The notes: generated by a model from the letters alone, not told the origin. A stretch of 64,000 nucleotides of DNA from Myxococcus landrumus (GCF_017301635.1 NZ_CP071091.1:3608001-3672000); one strand, 5' to 3'; shown: positions 44,407 through 53,959, counted from the first letter of the stretch. A program made the numbers and translations.

Positions 44407-44934
44407 ATGGCGAATCCCCTCAGAGACACGCTCCTGGGCCAGCTCGACATCGCGTGGGCGCTCACGCGCTACCACCTGGACGGATTGACGACCGAGGAGT
44501 GCCTGCGGCGTCCCGCCCGCGTGGGCCTGCACGTGGAGCAAGGCGCCGATGGCCAGTGGCGCGCGCAGTGGCCTGAGCACGAGGGCTATGACCTGGGCCC
44601 CGCCAGCATCGCCTGGCTGACCTGGCACCTGGGGTTCTGGTGGTCCATGGTGGAGAACCACTCCTTCGGCGATGCCTCCCTGCGCCGCGAGGACGTGAGG
44701 TGGCCCGGCACCGCCGACGCGGTGCGCGCCTGGGTCACCCTGCGTCATGACACCTGGCGCGCCTCCATCGAGAAGCTCACCGACGAAGACCTGCTCGGAA
44801 GCGAGCGCACCCGCTGGCCGCTGGAGGGCAAGCCCTTTGGCGACATCGTGGCCTGGGCCAACCTGGAGCTGATGAAGAACGCGGCCGAGCTGGGCTATGC
44901 GCGCTTCGTCCTAGCGGTTTCCCCCACGCCATAG
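44407..44934 (+). CDS. DinB-like family protein
   Basis: The 175-residue protein looks like a DinB/YfiT four-helix bundle: an N-terminal helix LRDTLLGQLDIAWALTRYHL, then SIAWLTWHLGFWWSMVENH with histidines that could be metal ligands, and a C-terminal WANLELMKNAAELGYARF that matches the ending of DinB-like mycothiol-dependent enzyme folds. Members bind a metal and may be thiol-dependent transferases, often with unknown substrates. It is divergent from the SUV3-like helicase gene, 77 bases away. Confidence 0.75.
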   Translation: MANPLRDTLLGQLDIAWALTRYHLDGLTTEECLRRPARVGLHVEQGADGQWRAQWPEHEGYDLGPASIAWLTWHLGFWWSMVENHSFGDASLRREDVRWPGTADAVRAWVTLRHDTWRASIEKLTDEDLLGSERTRWPLEGKPFGDIVAWANLELMKNAAELGYARFVLAVSPTP

Positions 44935-45043
44935 ACAACCAAAGACAATCTCAGCTCGGCTTACCCACCCGAGTTCAATTCTGACTCACTTGAAGACGTC
45001 CAGGACGCGCCCCTATAGCCGGTGACGCGGGATGTATCTCCGC

Positions 45044-45055
45044 GTAACCGGTTAC
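45044..45055. promoter_or_regulatory. 12-bp perfect palindrome upstream of the FG-GAP lipoprotein
   Basis: GTAACCGGTTAC at 45044-45055 is a perfect palindrome 14 bases before the ATG of the large lipoprotein gene, overlapping where the ribosome-binding site would lie. It may be an operator or simply chance. Confidence 0.35.
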
Positions 45056-45068
45056 CAGAGGGGCGAGC

Positions 45069-47948
45069 ATGAAAAGCAATTCCAGACCGCAGGGGACGTG
45101 GCAGTGGAGACATGGGGCCCGGCTGTCCGCCGTGGGTTGGCTGGCGCTGGCGGCCTGTGGTGAGCAGCCCCTCCCCCCGGCTCCGGAGGCCGCGGCCTCG
45201 ATGGAGTCCCTGGCGCCGCTGGAGCAGGTCCCCCTGAACCACTGTCAGGTGCAGCCGCCCTTCGAGCCCAACTTCGAGCCCGAGCTCGAGTGGGCCTGGA
45301 GCTCCAGCACCGTCATGCCCTCGCACGTGCAGGTCATGATGACGCCCATCGTCGTGGAGGTGAACGGCGACGGTGTCCCGGACGTCGTCTTCAGCAGCTT
45401 CGCGGGCTCCAACTACACCACCCAGGGCGTGCTGCGCGCGGTGAGCGGCGCGGATGGCTCCGAGCTGTGGACGGTGACGGACCCGACCTTGCGCGTCAGG
45501 GGCGCGGCGAGCATCGGCGCCGCGGACATCGACGGTGACGGCCGGGTGGAGATCTGCGCCATCCCCGAGAACGGCCAGGGCCTGCTCTGCTTCGAGCACA
45601 CCGGCGACCTCAAGTTCCGCGCGACGGCGTCCCAGAACAACTGGGGAGGCCCCTCGTTCGCGGACCTGGACGGCAACGGCACGGTGGAAATCCTCAACGG
45701 CCCCTCCGTCTTCAGCAACACCGGCGCGCTGCGGTGGACGGGCTCGGACGGCGCGGGCGGCCCCGTGGGCCCCATCTCGTTCGCGGCGGACATCGACGGG
45801 GACGGGCTCCAGGAAGTGGTCAACGGCCGCTCCATCTACCGCCACAACGGCGTGCCCTTCTGCCGCAACACCACCATCGGCAACGGCCTGTCGGGCGTGG
45901 CCAACTTCGACGCGGACACCCGAGGCGAAGTCGTCGTGGTCAGCGGAGGTGTCGTCTCGCTGATGGATGACGACTGCACGCTCCTGTGGTCTCAGCCCAT
46001 CCCCGGCGGCGGCAGCGGCGGCGCGCCGAACATCGCCGACTTCGACGCGGACGGACAGGCGGAGATTGGCGTGGCGGGCGCCAGCCAGTACGCCGTGTTC
46101 GAGGGCAACGGCACCCTCAAGTGGTCCAGCCCCACGCAGGACCAGAGCTCCAACGTGACGGGCTCCTCCACCTTCGACTTCGAGGGCGATGGCCGCGCCG
46201 AGGTCGTCTACGCCGATGAAACGCGCCTGCGCATCTACGACGGCGCCACGGGCACGGTGCGCTTCAGCGTCCCGCACTCGTCGGGGACGACGTATGAGAA
46301 CCCCGTCATCGTCGACGTGGATGGAGACGACAACGCGGAGATTGTCATCGCGTCCAACAACTACGGCAACCCGGCGGCCGCCACGGGCATCCGCGTGTTC
46401 CGCGACCGCAAGGATGGCTGGGTGAACACGCGGCGCATCTGGAACCAGCACGCGTACTCCGTCACGAACGTCAACGACAACGGCACCATCCCCGCGCACC
46501 CCGTCGCCAACTGGCGCACCCCGGGCCTCAACACCTTCCGCGCCAACAGCCAGGGCAACGGCACCACCAGCCCCTACGCCGCCGCCGACGTGACGGTGGC
46601 CGAGGTCACCTCCGCGTGTGACGCGGTGACGGGCACGCTGACCCTGTCCGCGCGCGTCAACAACCAGGGAGACGCCGCCACCTCCGCGGGACTGCGCGTG
46701 GCCTTCTACCAGGGCAACCCCACCTCGGGAGGCACGCTGCTGGGCGTGGGCGTGCTGCCCACCGTGCTCCCCGCGGGCATGCAGGCCGTGGTCACCTTCA
46801 CCCGCACCAACATCTTCGCGGGCCAGGTGGAAGTCTTTGCCCGGGCGGATGACGACGGCACCGGCACCGGCCGCGAGACGGAGTGCATCGAGACGAACAA
46901 TGCCGGCAGCGCCCTGGTCAACCTCACCTGCTACAACAACCTGCCGCCCGTGGCCCTCTGCCGGAATGTGACGGTCAACGCGAGCGCCACCACCTGCGGC
47001 GCGCCCGCGAATGTCGACAATGGCAGCCACGACCCGGACCAGCGGCCCGGCCCGTTCACCGTCTCCCAGTCGCCCGCGGGCCCCTTCAGCGCGGGCGTGC
47101 ACACCGTCACGCTCACCGCCCACGACGGCCAGGACACCGCCACGTGCACGGCCACCGTCACCGTGGTGGACGTGACGCCTCCGGTCATCGCCTGCCCCGC
47201 GGAGCGAATCGTGGATGCCACCGGGCCCGACGGCGCCTTCGTCACACCCGCCGCGGCGACCGTCACCGACGCGTGTGGTGCCCAGGTCAATGGGCCCGCC
47301 GCGCGCATCTATCCCGTGGGCACCACCTCCGTGACGTACACGGCCACGGACGCGGCGGGAAACACCGCCTCCTGCACCTCCGCCATCCACGTGGTGAACC
47401 GCACGCGGACTCCGCCGAGCCTCGTCATGTGCGACGTGCCTCGCTACACGTCGGCCGCGCAGGTGAAGGCCTGCGGCTGGGCCACCTCCAGCCCTGGCGG
47501 CGCGCCCATCAGCGTGGTGCTGCTGTCCATCAACGGCGGCGCACCCATCCGCCTCACGCCCGACGCCGGTGGCGGACACGTCGTTGAGTGGCTGACGCTG
47601 GCCGAAGGGCACTACACCCTCACGCTCACCGTCATCGCCACCGACGGCGCCATCGCCACCCAGAGCCGGCAGGTGACGGTGGACCGCACCCCGCCGCTCT
47701 TGCGCGCCGTGGGCCCCAACCCCCAACAGACGCAGCCCCGGACGGTGGACATCCTCACCGAGGTGACGGACCTCACGCCCGTGCAAGTCGTGGCCAACTG
47801 GGTCAACACCACGAACGTCGCCGCGGGCACGAACATCGCCACCAACCGGGTGACGTTCTCCAGCGCGGGCAACCACGCGGTGCTCATCCGCGCCACGGAC
47901 GCGGCGGGCAACACCGCCGAGCAGACGCTCCAGTTCGTCGTGCAGTAG
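45069..47948 (+). CDS. Large exported FG-GAP/HYR-domain lipoprotein
   Basis: The 959-residue protein has a lipoprotein-like signal (LSAVGWLALAACG). Residues about 80-460 hold FG-GAP/VCBS-type repeats with calcium-binding DxDGDG loops (VNGDGVPDVVF, IDGDGRVEICAIP, LDGNGTVEIL, IDGDGLQEVV, FEGDGRAEVVY, VDGDDNAEIV), which form a beta-propeller. A CARDB-like domain follows (about 510-620), then immunoglobulin-like HYR domains (VVDVTPPVIACPAE, YTATDAAGNTASC) and a C-terminal Ig-like domain. It is an extracellular or surface protein without visible catalytic residues, probably for adhesion or binding. Confidence 0.85.
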   Translation: MKSNSRPQGTWQWRHGARLSAVGWLALAACGEQPLPPAPEAAASMESLAPLEQVPLNHCQVQPPFEPNFEPELEWAWSSSTVMPSHVQVMMTPIVVEVNGDGVPDVVFSSFAGSNYTTQGVLRAVSGADGSELWTVTDPTLRVRGAASIGAADIDGDGRVEICAIPENGQGLLCFEHTGDLKFRATASQNNWGGPSFADLDGNGTVEILNGPSVFSNTGALRWTGSDGAGGPVGPISFAADIDGDGLQEVVNGRSIYRHNGVPFCRNTTIGNGLSGVANFDADTRGEVVVVSGGVVSLMDDDCTLLWSQPIPGGGSGGAPNIADFDADGQAEIGVAGASQYAVFEGNGTLKWSSPTQDQSSNVTGSSTFDFEGDGRAEVVYADETRLRIYDGATGTVRFSVPHSSGTTYENPVIVDVDGDDNAEIVIASNNYGNPAAATGIRVFRDRKDGWVNTRRIWNQHAYSVTNVNDNGTIPAHPVANWRTPGLNTFRANSQGNGTTSPYAAADVTVAEVTSACDAVTGTLTLSARVNNQGDAATSAGLRVAFYQGNPTSGGTLLGVGVLPTVLPAGMQAVVTFTRTNIFAGQVEVFARADDDGTGTGRETECIETNNAGSALVNLTCYNNLPPVALCRNVTVNASATTCGAPANVDNGSHDPDQRPGPFTVSQSPAGPFSAGVHTVTLTAHDGQDTATCTATVTVVDVTPPVIACPAERIVDATGPDGAFVTPAAATVTDACGAQVNGPAARIYPVGTTSVTYTATDAAGNTASCTSAIHVVNRTRTPPSLVMCDVPRYTSAAQVKACGWATSSPGGAPISVVLLSINGGAPIRLTPDAGGGHVVEWLTLAEGHYTLTLTVIATDGAIATQSRQVTVDRTPPLLRAVGPNPQQTQPRTVDILTEVTDLTPVQVVANWVNTTNVAAGTNIATNRVTFSSAGNHAVLIRATDAAGNTAEQTLQFVVQ

Positions 47949-47962
47949 GCCGCGCCAGGAAG

Positions 47963-47999
47963 GGGGCCTCCGTGGGCTCGGACAGCCACGGAGTGCCCC
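47963..47999. terminator. Stem-loop between convergent genes
   Basis: CTCCGTGG at 47968-47975 pairs with CCACGGAG at 47986-47993, extended by GGGGC/GCCCC outside with a single T bulge. It lies between the FG-GAP lipoprotein and J-domain genes. Confidence 0.6.
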
Positions 48000-48005
48000 G
48001 GGCCT

Positions 48006-49127
48006 TCAGCGCCCCGGCCGGGCCTGCTTCCGCACCGTCTCCCACGCCTCGATGATGCGGCGGGTCTCCTCCAGCGCCAGGGCCTGGAGCTTGGGGCCCA
48101 GCGCCGCCACCTTGTCGGGATGGTACTGGGCCACCAGCGCCAGATAGGCCCGCTTCGCCTCGGCCAGCGGCGCGCCCGGCGCGACCCCCAGCACCTCCCA
48201 GGGAGACTGGGGCGCCGCCGAGGGAGGCGGAGGCGGCTTCACGGGCTCCTCCTCCTCTTCCTCCACGTCTTCCTCCTCCGGCGCTTCGCGGGATGTCTCC
48301 TCCGCGCTGACCGAAGGTGCGGCCTTGTCTCCACATTCCGAGCACAACATCCGCTCCTGGGGTGCCCCTTCGGTGGACTCGGCGACGTGGACGTCACAGC
48401 AGTCGCCACACACGATGTGGCGGCATTGCTCACACCGCGCGGCGGACGCGGCCTTCTCCAGCTCCAGGCCACACCGGGGACACTCGTCGGGAAGCGGCGC
48501 CTCGTCTCCACAGCGCACGCAGAACGCCCAGGACCTGTCGAGTGAGGACTCACACTCCATGCACTTCAACTCATCCGGATGCGGCCAGTGCTTCTCCTCG
48601 CCGCACCAGGGACAGAATGGCATCAACCACGCCATCCGCCCCGAGCAGTCCCCCGCCTCACACGCGAAATCCAACCTGTACCCACGGGCGACTTCCTGCG
48701 GCGCGTTGTCCTCCTCGAACGACTCACCGCATGCCCAGCAACAATTGAAGGTTCGATGGGACGGCGCGCCACACGCCTCGCAGGAGGGGTTGCCGTGCTC
48801 GCTCTTCCATGCGACCTCGTCCCCACATGTGGGGCAGAATCCCATACAAGGTGTCACAGCCGTGTGAGCACACGCGGCGCGCGCGGCCCGTCTCGCGCGC
48901 TGGCGCTGTCCCGGAGGCGCGACGAAGTCCGGCGTGAGCCCTTGTTCCGTCAGGGCTTCCCACACGCAGGAGCGGCACAGGGGCCCCTTCCCCTCCACGC
49001 CCCGCGCGCTCCAACACGCTTCACACACCGCATCGCCACACACCTCGCAACGCCCCGCCAGGCGCCGGCTCCCGAAGCCCAGGAGCCCGGGTGTCAGAGT
49101 CTCCATGCAGCATGGACAGGCTCGCAT
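48006..49127 (-). CDS. Multi-zinc-ribbon protein with C-terminal J domain
   Basis: The 373-residue protein starts MRACPCC and contains a series of CxxC pairs across residues 1-270 (CEVCGDAVCEAC, CRSC, CPTCGDEV, CEACGAP, CCWACGE, CPWCGEE, CMEC, CVRCGDE, CPRCGLE, CEQCRHIVCGDC, CSECGDK), which is about five zinc-ribbon units. An acidic linker with runs of Glu and a proline stretch lead to a J domain (about 308-373) with WEVLGVAPGA and YHPDKVAALG, so the HPD needed to stimulate Hsp70 is intact. It is cytosolic and probably a DnaK co-chaperone with a client- or RNA-binding zinc region. I prefer the ATG at 49127. Confidence 0.85.
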   Translation of the reverse strand: MRACPCCMETLTPGLLGFGSRRLAGRCEVCGDAVCEACWSARGVEGKGPLCRSCVWEALTEQGLTPDFVAPPGQRQRARRAARAACAHTAVTPCMGFCPTCGDEVAWKSEHGNPSCEACGAPSHRTFNCCWACGESFEEDNAPQEVARGYRLDFACEAGDCSGRMAWLMPFCPWCGEEKHWPHPDELKCMECESSLDRSWAFCVRCGDEAPLPDECPRCGLELEKAASAARCEQCRHIVCGDCCDVHVAESTEGAPQERMLCSECGDKAAPSVSAEETSREAPEEEDVEEEEEEPVKPPPPPSAAPQSPWEVLGVAPGAPLAEAKRAYLALVAQYHPDKVAALGPKLQALALEETRRIIEAWETVRKQARPGR

Positions 49128-49320
49128 GTACTTCCTTCGCCGGAAGGGGCTCCGTGGCGCGGAACCCAGGGGTGAAGCACCCGGCATGCCTGAGTCCCGC
49201 GAAGAGGTCCAGAAAGCAATCCTCTCCCCTCACGCAAAGCCGAGGAGGCTTGGATTGTCAGCAACCCATGCGAATGATGTATCAAGTGTCATCACTCGCC
49301 GTGCCCTTGAGGAGTTCTCG

Positions 49321-50340
49321 ATGCGTCGTATCGGTTCAGCCCTACTGTCCGTGAGCCTGCTGGTTGGCTGTGGCCCCACAGGCGAAACCCCTCCTCCTTC
49401 CGACTCGCCCGAGAGCCAGAGCGCTCCCCTGACGACGACGGACGTGGACGTTGCCCCCGAGTGCCAGGGCATCCTCACCTTCGTCAACACGGCGTCCTTC
49501 GCGACGCTCGACGCATACCTTCCCAGCAACGCCGTCGCCAACCTCGTCGCCCGGCGCACCACGTCGCCCTTCACGACGCTGGCGCAGGTCTCCGCCGTCA
49601 GCCTGGTGGGCGAGTACCGCCTGACGCAAATCGAGGGCGGCGCGCGCGCGCAGGGCTTCATCGGCGGGAGCTGTGTGGGCATCGTGGATGAGCTGGCCGT
49701 ATCCACCGACGACGCCGCGGCCATCGTCTCCCTGGTGAACACCGCGAGTCCGCAGGGGCTGCACGCCGTCCTGCCGCTCGCGTGGAACGGCGCGACGAAC
49801 CTCCTCAACCTGCGCCCCTTCACCTCCGTGCAGGCCATCGCCAACACGGCGGGCATCGGCTCGGTGAGCATCCGCGGCCTGCGCAACACCGCCACCATGG
49901 GCTACTCCATCGAGGCCCTGGGCGCCGCGGTCAACGGCCTGCCCCCCGATGACTGGACGGTGAAGTTCGACTTCGACTTCGACGAGGTCGACGTGATGTG
50001 GAGCTCCGGCGAGGACCGCATCACCTCCGCCACCTGCTTCGGCATCGACCCCAGCAGCTTCCCCGCTTCGTGGTGGGGGAACCGCCCGAACCTGGCGGAC
50101 GCCACCGAGGTGCGCAACTACATCACCAGCGCGGTGAGCACCGCCAACCGCAATCACCAGATTGAGAGCGAAATCGTCACCGAGGGTCTGTCGGACCTCG
50201 AGTCTCACATCGTTGGCCACACCTTCAAGGGCTGCCACCTGGGCATCGAGCGCGGCCCGTGGGCGGGCGTGCAGGTCTCCTTCTTCATCGACACCACGTC
50301 CAACTTCCGCGTGATGACCCAGCGTCACTGGGTGGAGTGA
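49321..50340 (+). CDS. Lipoprotein with two ComEA-like helix-hairpin-helix domains
   Basis: The 339-residue protein has a lipoprotein signal (IGSALLSVSLLVGCG). Two related stretches, LTFVNTASFATLDAYLP through FTTLAQVSAVSLVG and VSLVNTASPQGLHAVLP through SVQAIANTAGIGSVSI, follow the ComEA pattern (VNTAS..L..LP....A..I...R...F.S...L....GIG). The C-terminal third is unrelated and unrecognised. ComEA binds double-stranded DNA at the cell surface during uptake, so extracellular DNA binding is possible, but the hairpins are divergent. A terminator follows. Confidence 0.75.
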   Translation: MRRIGSALLSVSLLVGCGPTGETPPPSDSPESQSAPLTTTDVDVAPECQGILTFVNTASFATLDAYLPSNAVANLVARRTTSPFTTLAQVSAVSLVGEYRLTQIEGGARAQGFIGGSCVGIVDELAVSTDDAAAIVSLVNTASPQGLHAVLPLAWNGATNLLNLRPFTSVQAIANTAGIGSVSIRGLRNTATMGYSIEALGAAVNGLPPDDWTVKFDFDFDEVDVMWSSGEDRITSATCFGIDPSSFPASWWGNRPNLADATEVRNYITSAVSTANRNHQIESEIVTEGLSDLESHIVGHTFKGCHLGIERGPWAGVQVSFFIDTTSNFRVMTQRHWVE

Positions 50341-50348
50341 TTCACCCA

Positions 50349-50383
50349 GACACCCCGGGCCTCCATCCCTGGCCCGGGGTGTC
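50349..50383 (+). terminator. Perfect 13-bp stem-loop after the ComEA-like gene
   Basis: GACACCCCGGGCC at 50349-50361 pairs with GGCCCGGGGTGTC at 50371-50383 across a 9-base loop. Confidence 0.7.
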
Positions 50384-50466
50384 GTCCCCGCCTTCGCACC
50401 CGCGAATTGCCCACGGCCCGGCGACGACCTAGGCTCCAGGTCTTCACCGCCTACCAAGGAAAAGCC

Positions 50467-52125
50467 GTGCGCCTCCCCTCCCGTGCATTCGTCGCGGCAG
50501 CCCTCGTCTTCGGCGCGTCAGCGCCCGCGTGGGCCTTCGAGCCTCCTCCTGAGTTTGGCACCGACTGGGACGACCCGCGCACCGCGCTCCCCGTCGTGGA
50601 GCGGCCTGGGAGCGCCTCGTGCACGTTGAAGATTGTCGACGAGAAGTTCGACGACTTCACGCCCTACACCAGCACCTTCACGCCGCCCGCGGAGTGTCCG
50701 GGGCCGTGGAACAAGGTCGTGCTGCGCATGGAGGGCAAGGTCCGCGGCGTCCAGTATGACCGGCTGGGCCATCTGGAGGTCGGCGGCGTCACGATATTCA
50801 AGACGTCCACGCCGGAGCCCTCGCGGGATGGCATCACCTGGGCCGTGGAGAAGGACGTCACCGCGTATGCGCCGGTGCTGAGCCAGACGCAGCCGGTGTG
50901 GATGTTGATTGGCAATGTGGTCAACGACACGTACACGGGCGTGCTGGACGTCCAGGTGTACCTGACGTTCTACCCTGCGCAGGGCTCCTGGATTCCGCCC
51001 GCGTCCACGCCCGACGCCGTGTTGCCCCTGACGAATCCGCGCCGCGAGGGAAGCGCGCTGGTGGGCGAGGTGACGGTGCCAGCGAACACCTCGCGGCTCG
51101 TCGCCGAGGTCTACGCGACGGGCTCCGGCGGAGGCTGCGAGGAGTTCTGGTACCTCACTGCACCCGCCTCCGTGCCCTACTCCTGCCCCGCCGACGTGGG
51201 ACCCTACCGCGAGGTGCAAATCGAGGTAGACGGCAAGGTGGCGGGCATCGCCATGCCCTTCCCGCATGTCTATACAGGCGGCTGGGCCAATCCCTTTCTC
51301 TGGTATGTGCTTCCGGCGCCGCGCGCCTTCGACGTCCGCCCCATCCGCTATGACCTCTCCCCCTTCGCGGGCCTGCTGACGGATGGCAAGCCCCACCAGC
51401 TCCGGGTGAGCGTGCTGGGAGTGCCCGAGGGTCGCCCTGGCTGGGACCTGCCCACCAACGTGCTCGTCTGGCGGGATGCCGGCTCGGCGCGCGTCACGGG
51501 CGCCCTGATTCACCATCAACTGGGGACGTTGACCAACGACGCGGCCCATACCCTGGTGGACGGCTGGCATCAGGTGGACACGCAGGGGGCGCACCAGCTT
51601 CGGGTGACGGGCTACGTGAAGACCTCGCGCGGCTGGGAGCTCACGAGCGTGGAGCAGAAGGTGTCCAACGCGAGCATGCACCGCTGGCTGGGGGAGATGG
51701 AGAACCCGGACGAGCTCGTCTCGACGTGGAAGGACACCCACACCGTCACCGTGGTGGGCCGCGGCCCGCTCCCCGAGGTGAGCCACTCCCACAAGCACTT
51801 CGTGCTCGATGGCCGCATCGATGTGTCCGACACGAACCGGCTCACCACGACCATCACCGTGAACGACGCGGAGGAGGCACTCTCCTTCCAGGGCCTCCGC
51901 TCGCTGGCGCACCACGAGATGAGTGATGTCTACACGGGTGAGGCGGCCTACAACCTGGGCGTTCCTCGTCCCCAGCGCAACGCGGTGGGCACGTCCACCC
52001 ACCGCTACCGGCTGAACGGGCATCCGGCCGGGTGCTATGACCGGAGCATCTCCACCCGGAATGGCTTCGTCACCGAGGACGTCCAGCGCTGCGGCACGGC
52101 GGCGGCCCCGCCCGTGCCGCGCTGA
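50467..52125 (+). CDS. Peptide-N4-(N-acetyl-beta-glucosaminyl)asparagine amidase A-like protein (PNGase A)
   Basis: The 552-residue protein (GTG at 50467 after AAGGA) has a Sec signal (FVAAALVFGASAPAWA). Its N-terminal half carries the PNGase A pattern: GVQYDRLGHLEVGGV, then KTSTPEPSRDGITWAVEKDV, then LIGNVVNDTYTGVLDVQ. In plants and fungi this family removes N-linked glycans from glycoproteins. A secreted version in a predatory bacterium could strip glycans from prey or host proteins. The gene is convergent with an esterase gene. Family assignment rests on these conserved stretches; activity is inferred. Confidence 0.82.
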   Translation: MRLPSRAFVAAALVFGASAPAWAFEPPPEFGTDWDDPRTALPVVERPGSASCTLKIVDEKFDDFTPYTSTFTPPAECPGPWNKVVLRMEGKVRGVQYDRLGHLEVGGVTIFKTSTPEPSRDGITWAVEKDVTAYAPVLSQTQPVWMLIGNVVNDTYTGVLDVQVYLTFYPAQGSWIPPASTPDAVLPLTNPRREGSALVGEVTVPANTSRLVAEVYATGSGGGCEEFWYLTAPASVPYSCPADVGPYREVQIEVDGKVAGIAMPFPHVYTGGWANPFLWYVLPAPRAFDVRPIRYDLSPFAGLLTDGKPHQLRVSVLGVPEGRPGWDLPTNVLVWRDAGSARVTGALIHHQLGTLTNDAAHTLVDGWHQVDTQGAHQLRVTGYVKTSRGWELTSVEQKVSNASMHRWLGEMENPDELVSTWKDTHTVTVVGRGPLPEVSHSHKHFVLDGRIDVSDTNRLTTTITVNDAEEALSFQGLRSLAHHEMSDVYTGEAAYNLGVPRPQRNAVGTSTHRYRLNGHPAGCYDRSISTRNGFVTEDVQRCGTAAAPPVPR

Positions 52126-52267
52126 GGCGGGACAATCCCTCTCACCCTGCCGGCGCGGGCCCATGGATTGGCCACGCGCCAGCAGGTGACAGCCTATTCC
52201 GGACCAGTCTTCACGAGCTGCTCGGGCCTGCGGCCGTTCCCCCCGAGGCCCTGCTCACCTTCGCGCC

Positions 52268-53959
52268 TCAGGGCCGCTGCTGCGCGAGCATCCAGGCGAT
52301 GACCTTCGGGTCCTGGTAGACGGAGTCCCAGATTTCGTGACCGCCCGTATGGAAGTAGGTGAATAGCACCGGCTTCGCGGGCGGCAGCCCGTTCGCGTCG
52401 GTGGCCACCTGGCCGTCAGTCCATTCCCACTTCCCAATCGCGGGCCGGAAGAGCGCGGTCTGCAAGCGGGGCGGGGTGTTGCTGTACGTGGCGAGAACGC
52501 CCCCCACGCCGCCCATGGCCTTCCCCAGCTTGTCCATCCAGCCAATCGTCCCCGAGGGCTTCGCGGGCACGTCATCCGCCGCGTGTGAAGCCCAGATGGG
52601 GAGGTTGGCATTGACCATGGCCTGGGCCGCGGGGTCGTTCGAGTTGTAGGCGCCGTTGCAGACAGGGAGGGCTGCCGCGAGCTTCTGCGGGAAGAGCGTC
52701 GCATAGTTGAAAGTCCCCGAGCCCCCCATGCTCAAACCCGTCAGGTAGGCGCGTTTGCGATTGACCTTGAGCGTCGACAGGATGTGCTCGAAGAACGGGT
52801 CCAGGTGATAGCGCGCTTCGTACTCGCTCCACCCTCCGTTCGTCTGTGGCGACACGAGGACGAACGGGTAGTCCTTCCCCAGATGGTCAATGTACCGCTG
52901 AAGCCCCCGATTCCGGACTTCCTTGAGCTTGTCCTTCGAGCCGTCACCGCCCTCGCCCCCTCCATGCAGGAAGAAGACGACGGGCCAGTTCGAGCCCGCC
53001 TCGTAGCCCGGCGGCAGGTACACCACGTACCCATATCCTCCCGGCGTCGACGACCCGCTGTAGATTTCGCGGGTGGTGCCTCGGGCCGCGGCGGGGACCT
53101 CCACCTTCACCTTCGTCCGTGACGCCACCGTGACGCCGTCATCGTCCGTCGCTTGCAGCTCGAACTCGTAGAGCCCTTCCACCAGCCCGGAGACCGTGGC
53201 GGACAACGTCGTGTCCCCCGTCAGCGTCGACCCCGTGGGCCCGATGAGGAACTTCCACTTCACGGAGACCACCTGCCCATCGCTGTCGCTGGCCGTCCCC
53301 GTCAACTGCGCGGACGCCGTGGGCAACACCACCGTCCGGTCCGCCCCCGCCGACACCGCGGGGGGCGCATTCGCCGGAGACCCATCCGCGGGCGTCCCGA
53401 AGACGACCAGCTCATTGGACGCACCATCGAGGTTCCGCGCGAAGTGGAGGTAGCGCGTGCGGAGCTTCACATTCACCAACGGCCACTCATGCCACAGCCG
53501 GGTGTGCAGCGCGGGAAGGTTCGTCCAGGCACCAGGCGCCCCCACACTGAAGTAGATGTAGCCCGGTCTGCCCTCCGTGTCGTAGGTGTCGAACACCCCG
53601 ACCTGCGACACGTCGTAGAGCTGCCCCAGGTCGATGACGAAGCCCATGGGGTACTGGTTGTCGTTGTACGCGACGTTCCCCCAGGTGGTCGCGGGCCTGT
53701 AGGTCCACGGGCCTCGCGGGTCCCCAATCAACGTCTGCTCGTCATAGAGATTCTGGTACGCGCCCAGCGTCGGACGGATGCCATCCGGCTGGACCATGGA
53801 CGGCGCGATGACAATCTGCGGCGCCACCAGCGGCGAGGCCACGGAGCCATATGCCGGCACCGCCTCCGCATGCTCCGGGACATCACAACCGCCCACCACC
53901 AACGCCAGCACGGCGGCGGCACTCCATCTCAAACTCTCACGTCCGGGGGGTCGCATCAC
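52268..53959 (-). CDS. Multidomain exported esterase (discoidin-like, PKD-like, alpha/beta hydrolase)
   Basis: The 563-residue protein has a lipoprotein signal (AVLALVVGGC). Residues about 50-195 look like an F5/8C-type (discoidin-like) beta-sandwich (FVIDLGQLYDVSQVGVF). A PKD/REJ-like domain follows (about 200-290, VSAGADRTVVLPTASAQLTG). The catalytic part (about 300-563) is an alpha/beta hydrolase with FLHGGGEGG, nucleophile elbow GLSMGGSG, Asp in HAADDVPA and His in TGGHEIWD. Such enzymes include feruloyl esterases and polyhydroxybutyrate depolymerases. It is convergent with the PNGase A-like gene. Confidence 0.85.
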   Translation of the reverse strand: MMRPPGRESLRWSAAAVLALVVGGCDVPEHAEAVPAYGSVASPLVAPQIVIAPSMVQPDGIRPTLGAYQNLYDEQTLIGDPRGPWTYRPATTWGNVAYNDNQYPMGFVIDLGQLYDVSQVGVFDTYDTEGRPGYIYFSVGAPGAWTNLPALHTRLWHEWPLVNVKLRTRYLHFARNLDGASNELVVFGTPADGSPANAPPAVSAGADRTVVLPTASAQLTGTASDSDGQVVSVKWKFLIGPTGSTLTGDTTLSATVSGLVEGLYEFELQATDDDGVTVASRTKVKVEVPAAARGTTREIYSGSSTPGGYGYVVYLPPGYEAGSNWPVVFFLHGGGEGGDGSKDKLKEVRNRGLQRYIDHLGKDYPFVLVSPQTNGGWSEYEARYHLDPFFEHILSTLKVNRKRAYLTGLSMGGSGTFNYATLFPQKLAAALPVCNGAYNSNDPAAQAMVNANLPIWASHAADDVPAKPSGTIGWMDKLGKAMGGVGGVLATYSNTPPRLQTALFRPAIGKWEWTDGQVATDANGLPPAKPVLFTYFHTGGHEIWDSVYQDPKVIAWMLAQQRP

